DNA of 64,000 nt from Bacteroidales bacterium UBA5762. GTDB lineage: Bacteria > Bacteroidota > Bacteroidia > Bacteroidales > TTA-H9. Every line of letters starts with the position of its first letter. Positions within the stretch are counted from its first letter, which is position 1. The translations under genes were made by a program, and so were the position numbers. The notes beneath the pieces are model-generated. The model was given only the letters and a program-made list of their open reading frames with translations, searched no databases and was not told where the DNA came from. Below, piece by piece: positions 38,933 through 48,772 of this stretch. The stretch covers positions 69,155 through 133,154 of the forward strand of contig DIEY01000037.1 in assembly GCA_002418865.1 (NCBI GenBank), given 5' to 3'.

Positions 38933-38989
38933 AGGAATCAACAGAAAAACAATACTCATCAAACACCTCTCAAATTCATTAACATCGAT

Positions 38990-39997
38990 ATGGACAACAA
39001 CGATAAACAAGCAAAATTGAAGGCTTTAGAAGCCACTATCAGCAATATAGAAAAAAATTATGGCAAAGGAGCCATCATGCGTTTAGGAGATCAACCCAGA
39101 GAGGCTATCCCAGTTATTTCGACGGGTTCTATAGCTCTGGATGCAGCCCTTGGTGTTGGAGGTTTACCCAAAGGAAGAGTAATAGAAATATTTGGCCCTG
39201 AGTCTTCGGGTAAAACTACGTTGGCTCTTCACGCTATTGCTGAAGCTCAAAAACAGGGGGGCATAGCTGCCTTTATAGACGCCGAGCATGCTTTCGACCG
39301 TACTTATGCACAAAAGCTAGGGGTAGATACAGATAACCTTTTTGTTTCACAACCCGATTATGGAGAACAAGCCCTCGAGATCAGCGATAACCTAATCAGA
39401 AGCAATGCCATAGATATCATTGTGATTGACTCTGTAGCGGCTCTTACACCCAAAAGCGAGATAGAAGGCGAAATGGGAGATTCGAAAATGGGATTGCAAG
39501 CTCGGCTTATGTCGCAAGCCCTGCGTAAACTTACGGCCAATATCAGTAAAACTAAGACTTGCTGTATATTTATCAACCAGCTACGAGAAAAAATCGGCGT
39601 CATGTTTGGTAATCCCGAAACTACTACAGGAGGTAATGCTTTAAAATTTTATGCCAGTGTACGACTCGATATTCGACGCGTCAATCAATTAAAAGAAGGC
39701 GAAAATATTACAGGCAATCGCGTCAGAGTGAAAGTGGTTAAAAACAAAGTGGCCCCACCCTTCCGTCAAGCCGAGTTCGATATTATCTATGGAGAAGGCG
39801 TTTCTAAACTCGGAGAAATTATTGACTTGGGTTCTGAATTGGGTGTAATTAAAAAAAGCGGCTCCTGGTTTAGTTATGGCGATACTCGCTTGGGCCAAGG
39901 CAGAGAAACCGTTAAACAATTACTCGTCGATAACCCTGAACTTGCCGAAGAACTCGAAAAAAACATTAGAGCTAAACTGAGCGAAGTGGTTCTATGA
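38990..39997 (+). CDS. recA: Recombinase A
   Basis: Strand-exchange protein of homologous recombination and SOS control. I use the ATG at 38990 (335 residues); the frame is open 60 bases further but that would overlap the promoter box and add a non-conserved tail. Walker A GPESSGKT is at 69-76, with [14 protein letters not shown] and the [20 protein letters not shown] loop. The C-terminus is short, without the long acidic tail of E. coli RecA. Confidence 0.97.
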   Translation: MDNNDKQAKLKALEATISNIEKNYGKGAIMRLGDQPREAIPVISTGSIALDAALGVGGLPKGRVIEIFGPESSGKTTLALHAIAEAQKQGGIAAFIDAEHAFDRTYAQKLGVDTDNLFVSQPDYGEQALEISDNLIRSNAIDIIVIDSVAALTPKSEIEGEMGDSKMGLQARLMSQALRKLTANISKTKTCCIFINQLREKIGVMFGNPETTTGGNALKFYASVRLDIRRVNQLKEGENITGNRVRVKVVKNKVAPPFRQAEFDIIYGEGVSKLGEIIDLGSELGVIKKSGSWFSYGDTRLGQGRETVKQLLVDNPELAEELEKNIRAKLSEVVL

Positions 39998-40580
39998 CGT
40001 CAACATGATGGGGTTTATTGGAATGAGCTCGCTGGCTAAGCTGTTCCTGTTTGAAAGTTCATAAGGTTGGAAAGTGAAAAGTTAAAAGACTAACAATGAA
40101 TTTATAGATTGTTAGATTAAGTCATGACTAATACACAGATATTTCTTTACCTGTATTCATCTAGGTAGATATCTGAGAAAAATATCACAAAAATAAAAGG
40201 CACCCTCAGATAGGCAGAATTCTCTAAAAGCTCACATGCTGATATATTAGCAATCAATTTACATTCGGCAAAAAAATATTATGTATTCTTAATCAGGATT
40301 TTCTACTTTCGTTTTTATCGGATGAAATGTGATAGGCTCTGCTGTGAGGCAACCCGTTAGTAATAATGAGACTAACCGAGATAATGGAGGGGAAAGTAAT
40401 TCTTAAATAATTTTGCGTGATTTGATTCTAATCAATCATGATTTGGAACATTTAATGCTACAATCCAAAGAATTACTCCGAATCAGATTAAGTATCGTCT
40501 AACTCAGTTAATGCTACTTTTTCGCAAAGCTCTGAACTTTTGCGCTAATGTTAGAACGACTCAACCAAGAAAGATTGACA
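39998..40580. other. Non-coding stretch after recA
   Basis: About 580 bases with many stops in all frames. It holds scattered short repeats (for example TTAATGCTAC twice near 40452 and 40509) and a weak CGCAAA/TTTGCG inverted pair near 40524-40545. I see no gene or terminator here. It marks the left edge of the atypical segment with the transporter and the helicase remnant. Confidence 0.4.
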
Positions 40581-41378
40581 ATGCAAAAGACCACATTTAA
40601 AATACCAAAAATGGACTGTCCTTCCGAAGAACAAATAATACGGATGAAACTTGCCGACTTGACAAACATCAACTCATTGGAATTTGATATTCCTAACCGA
40701 CAATTGACCGTCTTCCATACCAGTCATTATGAACCGATATTTCAACGACTTGACAGCTTAAAATTTGACACTTCGGTTATTAGCAGCATTTCGCTTGATG
40801 AACACGAAACCATAACCAGCAACACTGAACAAGAAAGGAGATTGTTGTGGAAAGTTTTAGTAATAAACTTTTTCTTTTTTGTACTCGAACTTACTACAGG
40901 TTTTATTTCAAACTCAATGGGTCTTGTTGCCGACAGTTTGGATATGCTGGCCGATAGTTTTGTTTATGGACTTGCACTTTTTGCCGTTGCTGGGTCTATT
41001 ACAAGGAAAAAGAACATTGCAAAATCTGCAGGATATTTTCAATTAACACTGGCCATGCTGGGTTTTATTGAAGTTATCAGACGATTTGTCGGACTGGAAA
41101 CTGTTCCTACTTTTCAGACAATGATAATTATTTCCATTCTTGCTCTTATTGCCAATGGACTATGTTTGTATTTATTACAAAAAAGTAAAAGCAAGGAAGC
41201 ACACATGCAAGCAAGTATGATTTTTACATCTAATGACGTAATTGCAAATCTTGGAGTAATTTTAGCAGGCGTGCTTGTCTACTTGACAAACTCAAAATAT
41301 CCTGACCTTATCGTTGGAACGATTGTTTTTGTTATAGTTGGCCGTGGTGCATTCAAAATTCTGAAATTATCAAAATGA
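40581..41378 (+). CDS. CDF-type cation transporter with N-terminal metal-binding-like domain
   Basis: A 265-residue membrane protein. The N-terminal 70 residues resemble a heavy-metal-associated domain (TTFKIPKMDCPSEEQIIRMKL), with CPSEE where classic domains have CxxC, so only one thiol remains. Six membrane helices follow, with MGLVADSLDMLADSFVYGLALFAV matching the CDF cation-binding motif (D in place of the usual H) and TSNDVIANLGVILAG matching its second half. The cytoplasmic C-terminal domain of typical CDF proteins is absent. I prefer the ATG at 40581 over one at 40548. Metal unknown; codon use and surroundings suggest acquisition. Confidence 0.8.
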   Translation: MQKTTFKIPKMDCPSEEQIIRMKLADLTNINSLEFDIPNRQLTVFHTSHYEPIFQRLDSLKFDTSVISSISLDEHETITSNTEQERRLLWKVLVINFFFFVLELTTGFISNSMGLVADSLDMLADSFVYGLALFAVAGSITRKKNIAKSAGYFQLTLAMLGFIEVIRRFVGLETVPTFQTMIIISILALIANGLCLYLLQKSKSKEAHMQASMIFTSNDVIANLGVILAGVLVYLTNSKYPDLIVGTIVFVIVGRGAFKILKLSK

Positions 41379-41417
41379 CCGCAAAATAAAAACCGATGTT
41401 ACTAACAAGTAGATTAG

Positions 41418-42053
41418 CCAATAAGGGTTTCAATAGCACACAAAAGTACCATTTATGACCTTTTCAAATATTTCAGTGAAAAACATAAAATAATCAAAGG
41501 TTTAGAACTTTTAATCATTGATGAAATTTCAATGGTAAGATGTGACTTGCTTGATGTAGTTGATAGATTATAAAGGGTGTTCAGGAAGAGAGAAAATATA
41601 CCTTTTGGAGGAGTACAGGTAATCTTAATTGGCGACGCCTTCCAGCTAGCACCGATCGCTAATTTTGAAGAATGGGATTTATTACAACCATACTACAATA
41701 GTCCTTATTTCTTTCATTCAAAGGTAATTGAGCAAAACAAACCTATTTATATTGAATTAAAAAAGATTTACAGACAAAATCAACAAGAAAAAATTAACGA
41801 ACAAAATAAAGAGATCAAATATTTGTTAGACAAAACCAAAGATCTAAATGAACAAATTGAGAGGTTAAAGTCTGAAATTTCCGTGTTAACTGCTGAGAAA
41901 GCGAATGCAGAAAAAACAATTCAGCAATATCAAAAATCTGTTCAAGAAAGCAAGGCCACTATTTCGAAATTAGAAGCCATAATTATAAGTAACGGGCAGG
42001 AAATTGAACGTCTTAGAAATTTAAAATGGTATCACAAACTATTCAGAAAGTAA
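41418..42053 (+). pseudogene. Pif1-like helicase remnant fused to a coiled coil
   Basis: One reading frame carries ELLIIDEISMVRCDLLDVVDRL, a TAA at 41571-41573, then VFRKRENIPFGGVQVILIGDAFQLAPIA and KKIYRQNQQE. This is the Walker B and following core of a Pif1/RecD-like DNA helicase, interrupted by an internal stop and missing the Walker A half upstream, which is closed by other stops. After RQNQQE the helicase homology ends and about 90 residues of coiled coil follow (EQIERLKSEISVLTAEKANAE), ending WYHKLFRK. A stretch from 41577 remains open for 158 codons but has no proper start. I read it as a broken, recombined gene. Confidence 0.75.
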
Positions 42054-42295
42054 TAAAACCTGCGCAAAACATGTGTTTTAAACCGAGTGAAGAATCATGC
42101 AAAATTGTAGCTTTGTAATTTCGTTCAAATTCATTGCTTATGTATGGTTTTGGTGCTTCGAGGTCAAAGCAACCACAAAACCTGGTAAAATTAGTGGTTA
42201 CTTTTAAAAACCTGACGATATGCGATTTTATGACTTTAATAAAAAATGTATCTTCGGAAATAGATAAGTTTTATCATTCATTAATTTTATAAAAT

Positions 42296-42994
42296 ATGCA
42301 GATTATTATCACGGGAATAAGCAGAGGACTAGGATTAGCTATGAGTAAGTCTTTGCTGCAGAGAGGTCATACTGTTGTAGGAATTTCTCGTACAGAGAAA
42401 GTTTTTGATGAGCTCGAAAGCCTCTCCCTTCAATCCAATAATGCCAGTTTCATCGGAATTACAGCCGATATCACTCAGGAGGACGAATGGCAGCGGATTT
42501 ATGAAATCATTCAGGGAAGGACGACTGATTTACATGCCCTTATTAATAACGCCGGAATATTGATTAATAAACCTTTTTCTCAAATGACTGCTGATGATTT
42601 TGATCGTATGTTTTCGGTTAATGTAAAAGCTGTTTTCTTTGGTATTCGTACCTTATCACCCTTGATGCAGTCGGGTTCGCATATATTAAATATCGCCTCC
42701 ATGGGTGGTGTGCAAGGAAGTGTAAAATTTCCAGGCTTATCTTTATATAGTGCTTCCAAGGCAGCAGTAGCTGTCATGACCGAAGTACTTGCAGAAGAAC
42801 TGAGGCCTCGAGGCATTCATGTCAATTGTATAGCACCGGGTTCCATCAAAACCGAGATGTTCAAGGAAGCCTTTCCCGGGGTCGAAGAAGCCTTCGATCC
42901 TGAAGCACTCGCAGAATTTATAAGCGATTTCACCGAATATGGTTTCCAGTTCTTTAATGGGAAAATCCTGCCCATATCGGCTACTACACCTTGA
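42296..42994 (+). CDS. Short-chain dehydrogenase/reductase
   Basis: Classical SDR with an NAD(P)-binding Rossmann fold, 232 residues. The cofactor motif TGISRGLG is at 6-13, NNAG at 84-87, the catalytic Ser at 135, and Tyr151/Lys155 in YSASKAAV. Arg10 following the glycine motif favours NADPH. The protein is a little shorter than the usual 250. Substrate not predictable; it stands alone and faces the anti-sigma gene. Confidence 0.92.
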   Translation: MQIIITGISRGLGLAMSKSLLQRGHTVVGISRTEKVFDELESLSLQSNNASFIGITADITQEDEWQRIYEIIQGRTTDLHALINNAGILINKPFSQMTADDFDRMFSVNVKAVFFGIRTLSPLMQSGSHILNIASMGGVQGSVKFPGLSLYSASKAAVAVMTEVLAEELRPRGIHVNCIAPGSIKTEMFKEAFPGVEEAFDPEALAEFISDFTEYGFQFFNGKILPISATTP

Positions 42995-43067
42995 ATCTAT
43001 TAACTTCGTTTGAACGTGCATTTCTTGTCTCTTCGTTTTGTAAAATATAATCCAAAATAAACCATTA

Positions 43068-44168
43068 TTATTCTTTCCTATCTTCTTCCTGTTTTTGAGG
43101 CTTAACTTTTGCAATTTTGAAATTTTCTCCTTTCAGAGCCAGGGCTAAGATTTTACCTTCTTCATCCGTCTGGGCTCTCAGTTCGATATCTTGCTGTGTT
43201 ATGGCGTTGATTCCCTTAACGGTAAACTCAGCCAGAGTCCATAAATTAAACGTTTCGTTTTTGTTTGCAATTTCATCGTTAGAGTTTTTCTGAAATAACC
43301 CAACAATGGGTTTTGTGATTTTGGACAATAAGTGAGGCCGATCATCATTGGTATGGTTTTGCTGTTGTGCTATTTTTTCCATATACATGGCTGTATGAAT
43401 GCGATGTATATTCTTTACCTCAGGAGAAGCCGTATCTAACTGTATATCTGTAATTTCTTTTGATGGCATAATGGATATAGGAATAAGAACTTGTCGCTGA
43501 GGCAAAGAAGTAGAAGTAAGCCTCACTGTGCGATGTATTTTGTTTCCAGTCTTTTCTTCTGTTTGGCCGACTGAATGAGAGGAAAATGGAGCAGATACGG
43601 ATTCTTGAAGTGTTGAAACTTGTGTAAGTGGCTTATCAGATTCAGGCTGAAAATTTTGATGTTTAGAAGGTTGGAATAGTATCATCAACATTACTACTGC
43701 CGCAGCGGCCATGGCGGGAATGAAATATTTTAGAGGTAGGGTTTTCTTTTTGTGTAACAATTGTTTTTTATCAAGGAAAGGAATATGGTGTGGTTTCAAA
43801 TGAGTTAAACCATATAGATAGAATTCCTTCTCGAGTTCGGGATATTGTTTTAAGAAGAGATTGAGGCTATCGAGTTGAGGCTGTGTAAGCTCATCTTCTA
43901 TGGCAGCAATAAAGTAATATTCGTAATTATTAAGAGTAATATTTATGGCTTCGTTTGTCAGAGAATGTTTGAGCAATTCTTTTTCGGGAAATAATAAAGG
44001 TGTATCAGGCAAGTGAATATTTTCCCACTCCTCGAATTTAGCTTGCCATTCTGGATGCATAACTAGAAATTGTTTCAACGAAGCAATTTCGTCTTGGCTC
44101 AATCTGCCTTCGTAATAATCGAGGAAATAGGCTTCGCAATTGTCTGTATTTATATTTATATTCTTCAT
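43068..44168 (-). CDS. Anti-sigma-factor-like membrane protein with a duplicated N-terminal unit
   Basis: A 366-residue single-pass membrane protein that follows the sigma factor after 10 bases and so probably sequesters it. Residues 9-68 and 80-140 are two copies of one helical unit (EAYFLDYYEGRLSQDEIASL against EYYFIAAIEDELTQPQLDSL, each ending in F-P/D-K-x-L-L-x-H-K). One membrane helix lies at about 147-166. The outer part of 200 residues is low in recognisable domains, with a short beta segment near the end (NLWTLAEFTVKGINAI). No zinc-finger (HxxxCxxC) is present in the N-terminal units. Confidence 0.72.
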   Translation of the reverse strand: MKNININTDNCEAYFLDYYEGRLSQDEIASLKQFLVMHPEWQAKFEEWENIHLPDTPLLFPEKELLKHSLTNEAINITLNNYEYYFIAAIEDELTQPQLDSLNLFLKQYPELEKEFYLYGLTHLKPHHIPFLDKKQLLHKKKTLPLKYFIPAMAAAAVVMLMILFQPSKHQNFQPESDKPLTQVSTLQESVSAPFSSHSVGQTEEKTGNKIHRTVRLTSTSLPQRQVLIPISIMPSKEITDIQLDTASPEVKNIHRIHTAMYMEKIAQQQNHTNDDRPHLLSKITKPIVGLFQKNSNDEIANKNETFNLWTLAEFTVKGINAITQQDIELRAQTDEEGKILALALKGENFKIAKVKPQKQEEDRKE

Positions 44169-44178
44169 TTCCGGGTAG

Positions 44179-44661
44179 TTAAATAAGGTTATCGATGGTC
44201 ACAAGATAATTTTTAAGGCTCTGACGAGCCCGAAAAATATAAACCTTTACCTGACTTTCGCTCAGTCCTGTAATTTCACCGATCTCTGCATAAGTGTATC
44301 CTTCATAATCTCGCAACATCACTACAGCCTTTTGTATTGGAGGTAATTGGCTCAAGGCTTCTTCCAATATTTCTTTGATGCCATCATAATGATGAGGTTC
44401 GTAAGCTTGCTCGGGGTTGTTTTCTAAACTTGCAAAACGATTCTGATATCTCATCATATCTATCAAAGTATGGTAAGCTGAGGTAAACAGATATGATTTC
44501 GATTTTTGATAGTCGATGGTCATAACCTTTTCCCACATTTTTGCAAACACTTCTTGGACAATATCCTTAGCAACTTGTTCATCTCCAATATTTTTTACTA
44601 CAAACCGATATACATTATCGGCATGTTGTTCCACGCATTGATTATATTCGGCAATGGTCAT
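44179..44661 (-). CDS. ECF-type RNA polymerase sigma factor
   Basis: Alternative sigma factor of the extracytoplasmic-function class, 160 residues. Region 2 covers about 10-75 (DEQVAKDIVQEVFAKMWEK, SYLFTSAYHTLIDMMR) and region 4 about 100-152 (LPPIQKAVVMLRDYEGYTYAEIGEITGLSESQVKVY). No C-terminal extension. Regulated in all likelihood by the anti-sigma-like gene that follows after 10 bases. Target promoters cannot be read here. Confidence 0.92.
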   Translation of the reverse strand: MTIAEYNQCVEQHADNVYRFVVKNIGDEQVAKDIVQEVFAKMWEKVMTIDYQKSKSYLFTSAYHTLIDMMRYQNRFASLENNPEQAYEPHHYDGIKEILEEALSQLPPIQKAVVMLRDYEGYTYAEIGEITGLSESQVKVYIFRARQSLKNYLVTIDNLI

Positions 44662-44744
44662 GAAAACTTCGGGATGTTCGAGAATTATTAATTAAAGACG
44701 GATGTTTGCTGTAAAAGTTACAGAATAGGTAAAATTTTTAGCGA

Positions 44745-46532
44745 TTAATCGAGTTTCAAAACAGCCAGAAAAGCCGATTGAGGAACTTCGACATTTCCTA
44801 TCTGACGCATGCGTTTTTTACCTTTCTTTTGTTTCTCGAGGAGTTTTCTTTTACGTGTAATATCACCTCCATAGCATTTAGCAGTGACATCTTTGCGTAA
44901 GGCTTTTACGGTTTCGCGGGCAATAATTTTTGAGCCAATGGCTGCCTGAATGGCTATATCGAATTGCTGGCGTGGTATAAGTTCTTTAAGTTTTTCGCAG
45001 ATACGGCGACCGAAGTTATAGGCATTGTCGCGGTGAATCAATGTGGAGAGCGCATCTACCGAATCACCATTCAGCAATATGTCGAGTTTCACAAGATTGG
45101 CTTCTTTGTATCCAGTGATGTGATAATCGAATGAAGCATAACCTTTCGAAATGGATTTTAGCTTGTCGTAAAAATCGAATACGATTTCTCCCAAAGGAAG
45201 ATCGACGATAAGTTCGATGCGGTCGGTTGTAAGATAAGTTTGATTAACTAATGTTCCGCGTTTTTCGATGCAGAGTTTCATAATAGCCCCAACAAATTCG
45301 GCTTTGGTAATGATGTTGGCTCTGATGTATGGCTCTTCGATATGGTGAATTTGTGTGGGATCGGGCAAACCGCTGGGATTGTATACATCAATGACTTCGC
45401 CCTTGGTGGTGTAAACTTTATAAGAAACATTTGGCACGGTAGTGATAACATCCATGTCGAATTCTCTATCGAGCCTTTCCTGAACAATTTCCATGTGCAA
45501 CAATCCAAGAAATCCACATCGGAATCCAAACCCCAGTGCGGCCGATGATTCGGGTTCAAACACCAGTGAAGCATCGTTTAGTTGAAGCTTTTCGAGCGAA
45601 CTGCGTAATTCCTCGTATTCATCGGCATCCACAGGATAAATACCAGCAAATACCATGGGTTTAACATTGTTGAATCCTTCTATAGGCTTATCACAAGGAC
45701 GTTCTACATGTGTAATGGTATCACCTACCTTAACTTCCTTTGCCGACTTTATTCCCGAAATAATATATCCGACATTTCCAGCACTGAGTTCATTGCATGA
45801 TTTACGCTCCAAACCCAGTATCCCTATCTCCTCAGCATGATATTCTTTACCCGTGGCAACGAATTTTACGAAATCGTTTGTACGAATAGTTCCATTAAAA
45901 ATCCTAAAGTAGGCTATAATTCCTCTAAAGGAATTAAATACCGAATCGAAGATCAAAGCTTGTAAGGGGGCTTCGGGATCACCTTGAGGAGGTGGAATTC
46001 TTTCTACTATGGCTTTTAAGATTTCTTCTACTTGATAACCAGTTTTGGCACTCACTGCGATAATCTCATCAGGTGAACACCCCAGAAGGTCGATCATCTG
46101 ATCGGAAACCTCATCTATCATGGCATTTTCCATATCTATCTTATTGAGAACCGGAATAATACTCAATTCGTGTTCGAGAGCCAGATAAAGATTGGAAATG
46201 GTTTGTGCTTGAATGCCTTGAGTAGCATCTACTACTAGTAATGCTCCTTCGCAGGCTGCTATACTTCGTGATACTTCATAAGAAAAATCAACATGGCCTG
46301 GCGTATCTATTAAATTGAGAACGTAATCTTCATTATTGTAATGATAATTCATCTGAATAGCGTGGCTTTTGATGGTGATGCCACGCTCACGCTCTAAATC
46401 CATGCTATCAAGCACTTGCTGCTGTTGCTGACGTTCGCTGATAGTATCAGTAAGCTCTAAAAGCCTGTCAGCTAGCGTGCTCTTTCCATGATCGATATGA
46501 GCAATGATACAAAAATTACGAATATTTTTCAT
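44745..46532 (-). CDS. lepA: Elongation factor 4 (LepA)
   Basis: Ribosome-bound GTPase with EF-G-like domains and a LepA-specific C-terminal domain. The 595 residues are the standard length. G1 is AHIDHGKST at 11-19, G2 [11 protein letters not shown]3 DTPGHVDF, G4 NKID; the unique C-terminal domain ends in the basic [25 protein letters not shown]. The ATG at 46532 has a TAAATTTG box only five bases upstream. Confidence 0.97.
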   Translation of the reverse strand: MKNIRNFCIIAHIDHGKSTLADRLLELTDTISERQQQQQVLDSMDLERERGITIKSHAIQMNYHYNNEDYVLNLIDTPGHVDFSYEVSRSIAACEGALLVVDATQGIQAQTISNLYLALEHELSIIPVLNKIDMENAMIDEVSDQMIDLLGCSPDEIIAVSAKTGYQVEEILKAIVERIPPPQGDPEAPLQALIFDSVFNSFRGIIAYFRIFNGTIRTNDFVKFVATGKEYHAEEIGILGLERKSCNELSAGNVGYIISGIKSAKEVKVGDTITHVERPCDKPIEGFNNVKPMVFAGIYPVDADEYEELRSSLEKLQLNDASLVFEPESSAALGFGFRCGFLGLLHMEIVQERLDREFDMDVITTVPNVSYKVYTTKGEVIDVYNPSGLPDPTQIHHIEEPYIRANIITKAEFVGAIMKLCIEKRGTLVNQTYLTTDRIELIVDLPLGEIVFDFYDKLKSISKGYASFDYHITGYKEANLVKLDILLNGDSVDALSTLIHRDNAYNFGRRICEKLKELIPRQQFDIAIQAAIGSKIIARETVKALRKDVTAKCYGGDITRKRKLLEKQKKGKKRMRQIGNVEVPQSAFLAVLKLD

Positions 46533-46537
46533 CTCTG

Positions 46538-46545
46538 CAAATTTA
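46538..46545 (-). promoter_or_regulatory. Promoter box abutting the lepA start
   Basis: TAAATTTG on the minus strand, five bases ahead of the lepA ATG, the same tight placement as at dnaB and murF. Confidence 0.45.
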
Positions 46546-46795
46546 AAATCAAAATCGCATTTCGACTATTTTTCAGAAAATTTCCTTCAAGAAGATGATT
46601 TTTATCCAATGTCTTTGCTTATTCTGATCAACATAAAGAGTAGATAGTTAATAAACAAACGCATCAATGATTTTTTGTTTCTCAATTATTCCCTTCTATG
46701 GAAAATCTCAACAATTACAAGATGAAGCTCAGTTAATCATAAGAAACATTCGTTGATAGAAGCTTTTTATGCAAACTTTATCTATTAAGGTTCAT

Positions 46796-46803
46796 TATCT
46801 TTG
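46796..46803 (+). promoter_or_regulatory. Candidate promoter box for the HAD hydrolase
   Basis: TATCTTTG matches TAnnTTTG, 24 bases ahead of the ATG at 46828. A partial -33 match (CTTTA) lies about 20 bases upstream. Confidence 0.45.
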
Positions 46804-46827
46804 CTTTTGAATAAGAAAGTATTCCGA

Positions 46828-47643
46828 ATGCAAAAGATTGCTCTTGTTTTCGATTTTGATGATACCTTGGCACCGGATAGTACATCTGCTTTTATAGAAT
46901 GGATAGGAGTAGATGCACAAGACTTTTGGGAGAATCAAGTAGGCCCTCTTTGTCATGATAGCTGGGATCCAGTACCAGCCTATTTGTATAGCCTTCTTCG
47001 GCTTTCGAACGAAAACGAGAAATACAGGATTACACGTCAACGACTCGAGGAATTTGCTTCATACCTAAAATTTCACAAAGGTGTGATGAAAATTTTCCCT
47101 TTTCTACTTAACAATATTGCCATACATCATCCTGAAATTTCTTTAGAATTTTATATTATTAGCTCAGGAATTGGTGATATCATTCGCAATTGCCGTATTC
47201 AAAAGTTTTTCAGAGATATTTGGGCTTGTGATTTTCACTATAATGAAGAAGGATTAGCTGTTTTTCCCAAAAACATCGTTTCATTTACCGACAAAACAAG
47301 ATATTTATTTCAGATTTCCAAGGGTATAAGTCGTGAGGCTTCCAAAGCCGACCATTATGCAGTAAACCGCAGGGTATCATCGAATGAATATCGTATTCCA
47401 CTGCAAAATATGATATTTGTTGGAGATGGTTTAACAGATGTTCCTTGTTTTTCGGTGATCAGACGTCATGGTGGTATTGCTATTGGAGTGTACGACAAAC
47501 ATCGACGTGAACGCTGGGCAAAAGCATGGAATTTTTTGGAAGAAGACCGCATAGACAATCTTCTTTCGGCCGATTATTCTTTAGATTCTGATTTGACTCG
47601 CTCGATGCTGATGGCCATTGAAAGCATTGCTACCAAGTTGTGA
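46828..47643 (+). CDS. HAD-family phosphatase
   Basis: Haloacid-dehalogenase-type hydrolase of 271 residues. Motif I FDFDDT has the nucleophile Asp9 and Asp11; motif II is the Ser in YIISSGIGD; motif IV is FVGDGLTDVPCF. The layout resembles phosphoserine-phosphatase-like members with a helical cap. I use the ATG at 46828 because the longer frame begins with TTG and overlaps the promoter box. Substrate unknown. Confidence 0.85.
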   Translation: MQKIALVFDFDDTLAPDSTSAFIEWIGVDAQDFWENQVGPLCHDSWDPVPAYLYSLLRLSNENEKYRITRQRLEEFASYLKFHKGVMKIFPFLLNNIAIHHPEISLEFYIISSGIGDIIRNCRIQKFFRDIWACDFHYNEEGLAVFPKNIVSFTDKTRYLFQISKGISREASKADHYAVNRRVSSNEYRIPLQNMIFVGDGLTDVPCFSVIRRHGGIAIGVYDKHRRERWAKAWNFLEEDRIDNLLSADYSLDSDLTRSMLMAIESIATKL

Positions 47644-47776
47644 AGCATACAACCCAACCCTATTAGTTATTTGTTTGTGAGGAGTTTTAGCCTCAAATTG
47701 TTCTAAGCAAGAGATATTTCACAAGATCTTTTCAATTAGTAATATTGAGTAAGATTTATAGCTACAAATACCATTT

Positions 47777-48655
47777 TTAAAATTGATAATAAATACAAAT
47801 TCTTGTTTCATTAGGATTCATAAGTGTGTACATGCTAATTTTCTTTTTCTTTGCCAAGTTACCATGTTTGGAAATAGTTTTACCTACCACATGACCCAAC
47901 AAAGCTCCAGCAAACACATCTGAAGGCCAATGCTTCCCGTCATGGATTCTCGATAGGCCAACCAAGCTGGCCATTGAATAGGAAACAATTGGAATAAGCC
48001 AATTATCCTGATAATATTCGGCGAACACCGTGGCGACGGCGAAAGCTGTGCTGGTATGTCCCGAAGGCATTGCATCCCTTTCGAATGATAAACCGGGCCC
48101 GTCGAAGCGATAAGGATCATCCGTTTCGGAAGGCCTCCATCTATGAAGCAATAATTTTGCACCTTCGCCAAATGTTGCAGAAATAATAAAGGCTTTAACG
48201 GCTTGTAAGGCAGCTTCCGAATGATAGGATTGGCCTTGCCATTGGTTATACCCAAACATGCATAACAACACAGGTAAAGTAATCAATCCTGAACCAAGTG
48301 GTTCGAGAAAATATCTAGAAACATTCTGAGTAAAATTTCCTCTTTTATCTCGGATAAAATCATAGGCTTCCTTATCATAAGTCATTAGCCAACCCCCAGT
48401 GGTAGCCGCAAATCCAGCGAAAGCCCAATCTGCATCAGTCATTTCTTTAGGTAAAGTAATGATGGAGATGGCATCGGTGAAATAACTCCTGAAATAGGTC
48501 TTTGCATTAAATGATATTGTATCTCCGCCAATTACCGTAAAAGAAACAAATAACAAAAGAAGGCCAGATAAATGAAAGAAGAATCTTCTAAGAATCCGTT
48601 TTTTCTGAGATGAGCTATAAAAGTAAAGAATTTTGTACATTATAGGCGATGCCAT
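47777..48655 (-). CDS. PAP2-superfamily membrane phosphatase
   Basis: Membrane phosphatase of the PAP2/undecaprenyl-diphosphatase superfamily, 292 residues from the ATG at 48655. The three catalytic stretches are present: KLLLHRWRP, PSGHTSTAFA, and SRIHDGKHWPSDVFAG. A first hydrophobic segment (HLSGLLLLFVSFTVIGGD) may be a signal. It is followed by further helices and an odd aromatic tail (ETRICIYYQF). Lipid or sugar phosphate substrate unknown. It lies downstream of the giant surface-protein gene, separated by a terminator. Confidence 0.88.
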   Translation of the reverse strand: MASPIMYKILYFYSSSQKKRILRRFFFHLSGLLLLFVSFTVIGGDTISFNAKTYFRSYFTDAISIITLPKEMTDADWAFAGFAATTGGWLMTYDKEAYDFIRDKRGNFTQNVSRYFLEPLGSGLITLPVLLCMFGYNQWQGQSYHSEAALQAVKAFIISATFGEGAKLLLHRWRPSETDDPYRFDGPGLSFERDAMPSGHTSTAFAVATVFAEYYQDNWLIPIVSYSMASLVGLSRIHDGKHWPSDVFAGALLGHVVGKTISKHGNLAKKKKISMYTLMNPNETRICIYYQF

Positions 48656-48711
48656 CACGAATTTTTCGACAATAATAGGGAAAAAGGCTAAGCGAATTGA
48701 ATTTTTTTCAA

Positions 48712-48752
48712 TTAAAAAGGCTGTCAGAGCAATTTGAGCCTTGACAGCCTTT
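48712..48752 (-). terminator. Intrinsic terminator of the giant surface-protein gene
   Basis: On the minus strand AAAGGCTGTCA pairs perfectly with TGACAGCCTTT (11 bases, 15-base loop) and is followed by TTTTT-rich sequence. It lies 21 bases after the stop of the 4164-residue gene. Confidence 0.8.
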
Positions 48753-48772
48753 AGGCAAGCAATGAAGTTAAG

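Larger units (their letters stand above)
46533..46827. other. Divergent intergenic region lepA/HAD gene
   Basis: About 295 bases. It holds the lepA promoter box at the left edge and the HAD-gene promoter box near the right edge; nothing else is recognised in between. Confidence 0.5.

Noticed and set aside
38930..38989. Longer recA start giving 20 extra residues
   Set aside because: The extra part overlaps the TACTTTTG promoter box, is not conserved in RecA, and the ATG at 38990 gives the normal N-terminus.
40524..40545. CGCAAA/TTTGCG inverted pair as a terminator or operator
   Set aside because: Six-base stem with a ten-base loop, no T run, probably chance.
41577..42053. Intact 158-codon gene
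   Set aside because: The same frame continues upstream across a TAA with helicase homology on both sides, so this is the downstream part of a broken gene.
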